Assembly (NCBI GenBank): GCA_028688235.1
Contig: JAQTYP010000211.1
Location: 1 to 6,349, forward strand
Length of the DNA stretch: 6,349 bases
Direction: 5' to 3'
From: Methylomonas sp.
GTDB lineage: Bacteria > Pseudomonadota > Gammaproteobacteria > Methylococcales > Methylomonadaceae
In this document: piece by piece, positions 1 to 5,301 of the stretch
Numbering within the stretch: position 1 is the first letter of the stretch
How the letters are laid out: each line of letters begins with the position of its first letter
Made by a program: the position numbers and the translations under genes
The notes under the pieces: generated by a model
The model's database searches: none
The model's input: only the letters and a program-made list of their open reading frames with translations
What the model was told of the DNA's origin: nothing

Positions 1-1270
1 CCTGCGTTTCGGCATTGATCGGAAAGATGCCGGGATGCACGACGGAACTATCCGGCCCTGGGAACATATGATTAGTGCGCTTAGCCGGGCGAGTCGGCTG
101 GCCGCGAACCACGGCGGCCGGCGCCTGGGGATACTCCGACGCCTTGCCGGGTATAGGCCCCATGTGGCAATCCTGGCAAGTTTCACCGCGCGTGGCGGCG
201 TCGGTTTGCTTGTATTCGCTGAACAAGTCCTCGAAACGAATGCCGTTGGCCAAGCGGACATCGTGACAACGCCCGCAAAAGCCGGGTTGAGACACCTGCT
301 CCAACAAACGCGCTTCGCGATGCATGCGTGGCGCTTGCGCGGCTTGGGAATCAAGCACGCGTTTCGCTTCGTCGCCGGAGCGCGGACCGTAAATCGGCGC
401 ATGAATATCGCCGGGTTCCAGCGGAAAGCGCCCGGTGATTTTGCCGTAGGCTTGCGGTACTCGATGGCATACGACGCAAGTGATACCTTCCATCGCCACC
501 TTAGAGCGCTGATTGTTCGGCGCCATGATAGGCTCGCCACCGAACATGCCGGTCTGGCTATGGCAGCGCTGGCAAAAATCGCCCAGTGTTCCGTTGGTCA
601 AGGTCACAAGCGTGCCTTGATAGGCAGTGAAGGTCGGACTGATTTGCGCGAAGGCATGGCGGGACACCGACCACTCCCGATAAATTTGCAGATGGCAAGC
701 ACCACATTCTTGAGCGGAAGGAAACCGCGACTTTTTGAATAATTCGTCGTGAGCCGAATCGCCACTAGTTGACCCTTGGCTATTCGCCGAAGACGGGCCT
801 TGCTCGCCTTCCACGGTCGTCAATCCGGCGCGAATAAAATGAATGAGCCGCCAAACGTCATCCTTGTCCAGTGTATTTTTGAAACTGGGCATCGGCGATC
901 TGCCGCTACGGATCTTGGTGAAAATGGCTCCATCCGATTGTTGCAAAACGGCCCTGGAGGTGAGATCGGCTGTCGGTTTTTCGAGACTCGCCGCCACCGG
1001 TCCGTCACCCTTGCCGGATTCGCCGTGGCAAAGCACGCACTCGCGCAAATAGATGGCTTTGCCGGCCGCCACCGCGTCCGAGCTCCGTTCGAGCGGGTTC
1101 CCGATTTTGGACAAGCGCGGCGAAACCGTCCAGTCTTGAATGTCGAGTTCGGCGGCGTTCACGGCAGTGGGCGCCAGGGTCAACGCGATCCATAGCAGCA
1201 TCGCGAGCCATAGGTTCCTAGAATACTCTAGCCCCCCGGTCGTCTTTGCTTCCTCTTTCTTGCGACTCAC
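1..1270 (-). CDS. Exported multiheme c-type cytochrome (class I domain fused to c554-like multiheme domain), 3' end missing
   Basis: An open minus-strand frame runs from the non-coding region off the left edge with no stop (423 codons in the window). From the GTG start, residues 1-39 form a signal peptide: basic SRKK near the N-terminus, a hydrophobic stretch at about 20-37, then a V-N-A-A cleavage region. Six CXXCH heme motifs begin at residues 78 (CVLCH), 189 (CGACH), 233 (CQRCH), 265 (CVVCH), 332 (CGRCH) and 365 (CQDCH). The first lies in a class I cytochrome domain (about 60-145), with GKGDGP after the heme site and MP at 127 as the likely Met ligand. From about 180 the ECGACH...IYREW pattern resembles cytochrome c554-type multiheme proteins. 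The likely role is periplasmic or outer-surface electron transfer; substrate and partners are unknown. The start is uncertain: GTG 1270 has GGAAA just upstream and gives the best signal peptide, while in-frame ATGs at 1342 and 1201 are alternatives. More hemes may lie beyond the window. Confidence 0.92.
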   Translation of the reverse strand, partial: MSRKKEEAKTTGGLEYSRNLWLAMLLWIALTLAPTAVNAAELDIQDWTVSPRLSKIGNPLERSSDAVAAGKAIYLRECVLCHGESGKGDGPVAASLEKPTADLTSRAVLQQSDGAIFTKIRSGRSPMPSFKNTLDKDDVWRLIHFIRAGLTTVEGEQGPSSANSQGSTSGDSAHDELFKKSRFPSAQECGACHLQIYREWSVSRHAFAQISPTFTAYQGTLVTLTNGTLGDFCQRCHSQTGMFGGEPIMAPNNQRSKVAMEGITCVVCHRVPQAYGKITGRFPLEPGDIHAPIYGPRSGDEAKRVLDSQAAQAPRMHREARLLEQVSQPGFCGRCHDVRLANGIRFEDLFSEYKQTDAATRGETCQDCHMGPIPGKASEYPQAPAAVVRGQPTRPAKRTNHMFPGPDSSVVHPGIFPINAETQ

Positions 1271-1400
1271 CCGATTTCCGGTCAAGCGCGATGCGAATGG
1301 ACGCCATGGCGCTCCGGAAATGTGATGGCGGCATGTATGCATAATAGTCGCGGCTAATCCTTGCTTTTTGTAAGTGATTTATGACAATGCCGTAACCATA

Positions 1401-1416
1401 AGCAATTGACGTGCCA
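1401..1416 (-). promoter_or_regulatory. Sigma-54 (-24/-12) promoter of the multiheme cytochrome gene
   Basis: On the minus strand this reads TGGCACG, four bases, then TTGCT. That matches the RpoN consensus TGGCACG-N4-TTGC(A/T) with GG and GC at the required spacing. The predicted transcription start is near 1390 (a G on the minus strand). This gives a leader of about 120 nt to GTG 1270, or about 50 nt to ATG 1342. Sigma-54 promoters need an AAA+ enhancer-binding protein; its site would be expected at roughly 1470-1600, but I could not recognise a clear dyad or IHF site there. Confidence 0.8.
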
Positions 1417-1597
1417 CAGATTAAGCCTTAACGATTCTAGCGTCTAGCTCTACTGATTCGCGTAAGCCGAAAACGACAAGACGACCTCGGCGGATTCATG
1501 GCCCGAACGCACATTCAATCAAACTGTGTTAAATAACCGAAATAAAGCTGAAATTGAGGGATATGCCTTAGTGGTCGATCGCAAACGCTAACCTGAT

Positions 1598-1774
1598 GGG
1601 GGCGACATCAATTTGAAGCAGACAGGCAAAAAATCAAAAAAAATTTCAAATTGAAGCATTTAGATCGTATCTCAATCTGTTGTTATACATTTTATCTAAA
1701 GTATGTCATTTACTGATGGCGATTAGATTTCTAAGTGATTGATTTCTAAACGTGCCAGAATTGAGGTCGCCCCC
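1598..1774. repeat. 16-bp imperfect inverted repeats bracketing an AT-rich 177-bp segment
   Basis: The left arm 1598-1613 reads GGGGGCGACATCAATT. The right arm 1759-1774, read on the minus strand, is GGGGGCGACCTCAATT: 15 of 16 positions match. The arms enclose AT-rich DNA with no coding capacity, starting 25 bp past the kinase stop codon. Within it, CAATTTGAAGCA (1609-1620) recurs as CAAATTGAAGCA (1647-1658). The structure could be a small non-autonomous mobile element remnant or a long-range RNA pairing. No target-site duplication is evident next to the arms, so the mobile-element reading is tentative. Confidence 0.5.
1726..1749. repeat. Direct repeat GATTTCTAA, 15-bp period
   Basis: GATTTCTAA occurs at 1726-1734 and again at 1741-1749, separated by GTGATT. 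It lies just inside the right arm of the inverted-repeat segment. It is short and AT-rich, so chance is a real possibility; a paired protein-binding site is the alternative. Confidence 0.35.
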
Positions 1775-1798
1775 TCTATCTACGCCGCTAACGCCGAT

Positions 1799-3595
1799 TC
1801 AGACCCCCAACGCCGAGCACAGCGTTGCGTACAGCTCGTCGGCGATAATGGGCTTTTGCAGCAAACGATAGCCTTCGCCAGCAACCAGGCGCACGGCGTC
1901 CGGCGAAGTCTCGCCGGTTACTACCAGCACCGGAAAATCGCCATGAGCCTGTTGCAGTCGACTGGCCATGCCGACACCCTGTTCGCCGTCGCCCAGCCGT
2001 AAATCGACGATCAGTAAATCCGGCTTACCGGCCTGCTCGAACAACAGATTGACATGCGAAGAAGATGCCGCCGTCTCCACCCGCACTTGCCACGAGCTCA
2101 ACAACAAGCTCATGGCCCGCAAAATATCGGCCTCGTCGTCGACGATATAAATCCGCTTACCGCGCAAACAAGCCTCGTCGTCGACAGGTATCGCCGGTCG
2201 GCACGCGGCAGCGACAGCCAGGCTACGAAACGTCAGTTTGAATTGGCTGCCGACGCCGGCCCGCGAGGTCAAACTAATCTCGGCGCCAATCAGTTCACAC
2301 AAGCGTTGCACGATAGCCAAGCCCAGACCCACGCCTCGGCCTTGATCGCGTCCAGGATTGTCCAACTGATAAAACTCTTCGAAGATTCGGCCTTGCTCGT
2401 CCTCGGGTATGCCCTTGCCGGTATCCTCGACGGTTAGCACCGCGCGATCGCCGCTGCTGTAAGTGGTCACCGTCACCTGCCCGCTATCGGTGTATTTGAT
2501 GGCGTTATCCAATAAATTACGCAGAATGCGGCCGATGGCGACCGCATCGTCGTGCAAGCGCACATGCTGCAAATTCCGGATCAACGCCAGTTGTTTGTCG
2601 CGCACCTGCACTTCGTATTCGTTGCAGACCTCTGCCGCCAGCCTATCCAGCGAAATACGCTGCAGATCGGGCACATATTGATCGGCGGACAATCGCGACA
2701 AATCCAGCAGGCCATGCAGCAAGCCGCCCAGATTGCGCACCAACTTATCGATATTGCGCGCCACCTCCGGCAAGCTGTCCGCCGCCGGATTTGCCACCAG
2801 AACCGCGCTATACACCGACAAGGCGTGCAAGGGCTGGCGCAAATCGTGGCTGGCGGCGGCCAGCACCCGCGCCCGCGTCTGGGACGATTGTTCGGCTTTG
2901 GCGACCGCCGCCCGTACCTCGGCATTGCGCCGCTCCAAGTCCCGCAACATCCGGTCGCGTTGGCGGCGGATCGCCACCGACCGCCTCAGCAACTGCTCGC
3001 CGTCGCCGGCCACGCTGATGATGAACCACCAATACAGCGTGGTCAGGCCGGCAACCGTGAGTATTTGCTCCGGATAACGCAGCGCCCAGCTCAACGCGGT
3101 GGGGACCAGAATCAACAGCGAATACGCCGCCAGAATCTGCGGCGAGGACACGGCCACCGACACGCCGGCGGCCGGCATCGCGAACAGGATAATCACCAGC
3201 AGCGCCTGGTTCGGCAGCGATATATGCGGCATGAACAACAACGCGCCCAGGCCGACCGTAGCGCCCACGCCCGCCGCCAGTAAAATCAGCAGGCGGTGAG
3301 CCGACTCTGGGCTATCCAGCGTATCTTGCTTCAGAATCTTTCCGGCATGGCGGGCGCGCAGATATTCCGCGCCGACGGTCAGCACAGCCCAGGCGCCCCA
3401 GCAAGCGGCCGGCACGGTGCGATATACCAGCAACACCACACCGGTCGCCAACAATAACTGCACCCAGGGCATTCGCATCAGCACGCCGGCATGCAGATAA
3501 ATCAACTCGTCCAGCACTTCGCGCTCGAACGCCGGACTCTCCGGGCCGGAATCCGCCAATGGCGGCGAAAAATCGGCGCTAAAACGTTCGGGCAT
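1799..3595 (-). CDS. Hybrid sensor histidine kinase with six TM segments and C-terminal receiver
   Basis: This is a 598-residue inner-membrane kinase. Residues 43-195 contain about six hydrophobic segments (near 43-61, 63-80, 101-121, 130-150, 152-172 and 177-195) with short connecting loops, so the signal is probably sensed in or near the membrane. A basic, probably coiled-coil linker (about 200-240) leads to the HisKA domain, with the phospho-accepting His250 in SHDLRQPLHAL. The ATPase domain follows: N-box LLDNAIKYT (Asn364), G1 DTGKGIP from Asp391, F-box FEEF at 405-408, and G2 GRGVGLGLA at 419-427. A receiver domain (480-598) has the acidic pair Asp486/Asp487, phospho-acceptor Asp531, Thr560 and Lys581, so it looks functional. 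No Hpt domain is present. The gene starts 6 bp after the stop of the upstream response regulator with no clear Shine-Dalgarno, which suggests translational coupling. The ligand is unknown. Confidence 0.95.
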   Translation of the reverse strand: MPERFSADFSPPLADSGPESPAFEREVLDELIYLHAGVLMRMPWVQLLLATGVVLLVYRTVPAACWGAWAVLTVGAEYLRARHAGKILKQDTLDSPESAHRLLILLAAGVGATVGLGALLFMPHISLPNQALLVIILFAMPAAGVSVAVSSPQILAAYSLLILVPTALSWALRYPEQILTVAGLTTLYWWFIISVAGDGEQLLRRSVAIRRQRDRMLRDLERRNAEVRAAVAKAEQSSQTRARVLAAASHDLRQPLHALSVYSAVLVANPAADSLPEVARNIDKLVRNLGGLLHGLLDLSRLSADQYVPDLQRISLDRLAAEVCNEYEVQVRDKQLALIRNLQHVRLHDDAVAIGRILRNLLDNAIKYTDSGQVTVTTYSSGDRAVLTVEDTGKGIPEDEQGRIFEEFYQLDNPGRDQGRGVGLGLAIVQRLCELIGAEISLTSRAGVGSQFKLTFRSLAVAAACRPAIPVDDEACLRGKRIYIVDDEADILRAMSLLLSSWQVRVETAASSSHVNLLFEQAGKPDLLIVDLRLGDGEQGVGMASRLQQAHGDFPVLVVTGETSPDAVRLVAGEGYRLLQKPIIADELYATLCSALGV

Positions 3596-3601
3596 GGATT
3601 A

Positions 3602-4240
3602 TCAATAACGCTTGGGCAGCAAACCCAAGCGCCCGGTTTTGATAACCGCCTCGGTGCGATTATGCACGTCGAGCAATTTGAACAAGGCGGCGATGTATTC
3701 CTTGACGGTATGTTCGGATAGCCCCAGTTCGCGGGCAATCGCTTTAGTGGACATGCCGCGGCACAAGCCCCGCAACACGTCGCGCTGACGCGGCGACAAG
3801 TTAAGCGGCGTCTCGGAGGCTTGGGCTTGGCCGTCCAACAAGGTCGCCGGCAAATAGATAGAGCCTGCCAGCACATGCCTTAACGCTTCGGCCAGCACTT
3901 CCGGCGGCGAGCTTTTGGCAATGAAGCTCATCGCCCCGGCGTCGAGACAAGCGCGCACCACGGCCGGCTCGTCGCTGGCGGTCACTACCACCACGGCGAC
4001 AGCGGGCGCGCTGACCTTAATCCGATCCAGCATCTCCAAACCGTCCTCCTCGCGCAGGTTCAGATCGAGCAGGCAAAGCTGAAGATCGGCATGCTGGTCG
4101 GCAATTTGCCGCGCCTCGGCTATCGTGCCGGCCTCGAATGTAATCACATCCTGGTCGAGCGTTTCCAACAGCAGCCGCAAACCGGCCCGAAACAAGGCAT
4201 GGTCGTCGAGTAACAAAATCTTCATCGTATAAACGTCCAT
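3602..4240 (-). CDS. NarL/FixJ-family response regulator (REC + LuxR-type HTH)
   Basis: This is a 212-residue DNA-binding response regulator. The receiver domain (about 6-122) has the acidic pair Asp12/Asp13, phospho-acceptor Asp59 in LLDLNL, Thr87 and Lys109, all key positions intact. A linker leads to a LuxR/GerE-type helix-turn-helix (about 146-208) with LSPRQRDVL, KAIARELGLSEHTVKEY and the LLDVHNRTEAV tail typical of the NarL group. The start at 4240 gives MDVYT before the domain. ATG 4225 (MKILLLDDH) is equally plausible, since homologs of this family usually begin just before the first beta strand, and neither start has a strong ribosome site. It is the first gene of a two-gene operon with the hybrid kinase at 1799-3595, its likely phosphodonor. 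It is divergent from the VPLPA-CTERM gene at 4450, which makes that gene a candidate target, though this is inference. Confidence 0.95.
   Translation of the reverse strand: MDVYTMKILLLDDHALFRAGLRLLLETLDQDVITFEAGTIAEARQIADQHADLQLCLLDLNLREEDGLEMLDRIKVSAPAVAVVVVTASDEPAVVRACLDAGAMSFIAKSSPPEVLAEALRHVLAGSIYLPATLLDGQAQASETPLNLSPRQRDVLRGLCRGMSTKAIARELGLSEHTVKEYIAALFKLLDVHNRTEAVIKTGRLGLLPKRY
3609..3631 (-). promoter_or_regulatory. Perfect 8-bp hairpin at the response regulator/kinase junction
   Basis: On the minus strand CGCTTGGG is followed by a 7-nt loop and its exact complement CCCAAGCG. The hairpin lies in the last codons of the response regulator, 13 nt before the kinase ATG. No U-run follows it, so it is not a typical terminator. 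It occupies the region where the kinase ribosome site should be and could set the regulator-to-kinase ratio or make kinase translation depend on ribosomes leaving the upstream gene. The coding constraint (R-L-G-L-L-P-K-R) could also produce part of this symmetry by chance. Confidence 0.5.
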
Positions 4241-4350
4241 AAACCGGTGATGAATTAACGCTCCCTATACTGAGCCAATTCCCCCCTTACCGCAACACCC
4301 CCAATTTGGCGGGATTGTCGGCGCAGCTAATACGCAGGTAAATTCCCGCC

Positions 4351-4365
4351 TGACTGAGATAGTCA
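4351..4365. promoter_or_regulatory. Dyad TGACT-N5-AGTCA in the divergent intergenic region
   Basis: A perfect 5-bp inverted repeat with a 5-bp centre lies between the response regulator and the VPLPA-CTERM gene. It is flanked by AATTCC at 4341-4346 and 4365-4370. The spacing suits a dimeric transcription factor, possibly the neighbouring NarL-type regulator, but no binding consensus was matched. Confidence 0.3.
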
Positions 4366-4375
4366 ATTCCGCCGC

Positions 4376-4407
4376 CGGATTCGACCGCCCCGATTCCAAG
4401 GAATCCG
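4376..4407. promoter_or_regulatory. Nested inverted repeats upstream of the VPLPA-CTERM gene
   Basis: An inner palindrome GATTCC-AA-GGAATC (4392-4405) is overlapped by an outer pair, CGGATTC (4376-4382) and GAATCCG (4401-4407). They end 42 bp before the ATG at 4450. A weak -10-like CATAAA at 4418-4423 would place the inner palindrome over the -35 position, which fits an activator or operator site. This is structural evidence only. Confidence 0.4.
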
Positions 4408-4438
4408 ACGCAGAGGGCATAAACCTTTAACCAATCTT

Positions 4439-4443
4439 AGGAG
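4439..4443 (+). promoter_or_regulatory. Ribosome binding site AGGAG of the VPLPA-CTERM gene
   Basis: AGGAG ends six bases before the ATG at 4450. It is a strong Shine-Dalgarno match that fixes this start. Confidence 0.85.
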
Positions 4444-4449
4444 TACATC

Positions 4450-5190
4450 ATGACTCAATCACTCTCTTCCTTGCGCCGGTTTTTCGCCGGCTTGGCCTTA
4501 CTGGCGGTTTCCATGCCAGGCTGGTCGCAACCCATCGGCATCGCCTATTACGACATCAACGACGCCGTGCTGTCCGGGCATGGCAACTGGTTTCACAATT
4601 ACAGCGGCAATATCACACCAGGCAATCAATTTACGAACCTGGGCAATGCCGGCACGTTAGCCACTTATCAAGGCGGCAGCGGCACCTTGAACGACGGCGT
4701 GATCGGCGGCGGGATCAACTCTCAATTATTCGTCTCGCCGGCCGCCTCGGACGGCACCCCCATCCATCCGACACTGTTTCTGACCCTGGACACCTCGCAG
4801 TCTTGGTTAGTCGATAGAATCGAGATTTACGGCGGCGATATGGCCGACAACCGGATTCCCGGCGCCATCACCTCGTTCGAAGTTGGCATCATCGGCCCGA
4901 ATGGCGGCGCAGCGAATACGCCTTTTACCACCACGGCATTCGGTCCCGCGCTGAACAAGGACGGCATTTTCGTCAACGACTCGGTGGATCTCAGCGCCAG
5001 CATACTGGCGACAACCCCGGCTTGGGCACTGGTATTGAGCAATTTTCAAGGCACGGTCGGCGATTGGTTTTCCATCACCGAAATCAAAGTCTACGGCGAG
5101 GCGGTCAGCAATGTCCCGCTACCGGCTTCCGCCTGGCTAATGCTATCCGCGTTAACCGGATTGTTGGCCATGGGTAAACGGAAAATTTGA
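4450..5190 (+). CDS. Secreted discoidin-like protein with VPLPA-CTERM sorting signal
   Basis: This is a 246-residue exported protein. The N-terminus (LRRFFAGLALLAVSMPGWSQ, residues 8-27) is a signal peptide, probably cleaved near residues 26-27. The mature part shows a beta-sandwich pattern like F5/8 type C (discoidin) carbohydrate-binding domains: LNDGVIGGG (80-88), LTLDTSQSWLVDRIEIYGG (111-129) and a closing ITEIKVYGE (209-217). The C-terminus is a tripartite sorting tail: VPLPA at 222-226, a hydrophobic segment to about 240, then basic GKRK (242-245). This matches the VPLPA-CTERM variant of PEP-CTERM signals, handled by an exosortase and usually co-occurring with exopolysaccharide or floc production. 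The function is thus probably a cell-surface or matrix protein; a sugar ligand is inferred from the fold pattern alone. No exosortase gene is in the window. It is divergent from the two-component operon and followed after 111 bp by an HAF-repeat gene on the same strand. Confidence 0.9.
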   Translation: MTQSLSSLRRFFAGLALLAVSMPGWSQPIGIAYYDINDAVLSGHGNWFHNYSGNITPGNQFTNLGNAGTLATYQGGSGTLNDGVIGGGINSQLFVSPAASDGTPIHPTLFLTLDTSQSWLVDRIEIYGGDMADNRIPGAITSFEVGIIGPNGGAANTPFTTTAFGPALNKDGIFVNDSVDLSASILATTPAWALVLSNFQGTVGDWFSITEIKVYGEAVSNVPLPASAWLMLSALTGLLAMGKRKI

Positions 5191-5290
5191 TCCTTCAGCG
5201 GATTTTGCGGTGCTTATTCCGCCACGCCAGGGCAGGATAAGTTCCGCGCCCTAGAATCACACGCGCCCGGTATCGTCCGGCATTGAATAC

Positions 5291-5294
5291 GAGG
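5291..5294 (+). promoter_or_regulatory. Ribosome binding site GAGG of the HAF-repeat gene
   Basis: GAGG ends seven bases before ATG 5302 and supports this start, which also gives a proper signal peptide. No clear terminator or promoter is visible in the 111-bp gap; a TAGAAT at 5252-5257 resembles a -10 box but has no -35 partner. Confidence 0.65.
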
Positions 5295-5301
5295 CTACTC
5301 C

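Larger units (their letters stand above)
1271..1798. other. Non-coding region between hybrid kinase and cytochrome genes
   Basis: No convincing gene is seen in this stretch; short frames lack ribosome sites and family resemblance. If the cytochrome starts at ATG 1342, the non-coding part begins at 1343. An in-frame TAA at about 1378-1380 bounds the cytochrome frame upstream. The segment is visibly richer in A and T than the flanking genes, especially 1614-1760. It carries the sigma-54 promoter at 1401-1416, an inverted-repeat pair at 1598-1613/1759-1774, a short direct repeat at 1726-1749, and A-tracts at 1628-1633 and 1636-1643. No GC-rich hairpin followed by a U-run was found after the kinase stop, so termination of that operon is not explained. 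Confidence 0.7.

Noticed and set aside
35..742. Plus-strand open frame of 235 codons
   Set aside because: It is antisense to the cytochrome frame that holds six CXXCH motifs; its own translation shows no domain or signal.
1406..1434. Sigma-70-like TTGACG on the plus strand
   Set aside because: The base at the right spacing gives TAACGA, a poor -10 box, and no gene lies downstream; the bases are explained by the sigma-54 site on the other strand.
1627..1660. Possible minus-strand terminator at the T-tracts (1628-1643)
   Set aside because: The only stem before the T-tract is about four A/U pairs; it is too weak and more than 130 bp past the kinase stop.
1739..2002. Small plus-strand frame of 87 codons overlapping the kinase 3' end
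   Set aside because: No ribosome site, no recognisable features, and most of it is antisense to the kinase receiver domain.
2552..3283. Plus-strand open frame of 243 codons rich in Q, R and H
   Set aside because: It is antisense to the kinase catalytic and membrane domains, and the composition reflects GC-rich codons read on the wrong strand.
4306..4333. Possible sigma-70 promoter TTGGCG-N16-TAATAC on the plus strand, also tested as sigma-54 TGGC...GC
   Set aside because: The sigma-70 match is poor in both boxes, and the -12 GC is one base out of register for sigma-54.
5191..5301. Possible terminator (GCGGA/TCCGC, 16-nt loop) between the two plus-strand genes
   Set aside because: The stem is only 5 bp with a large loop and no following T-run.
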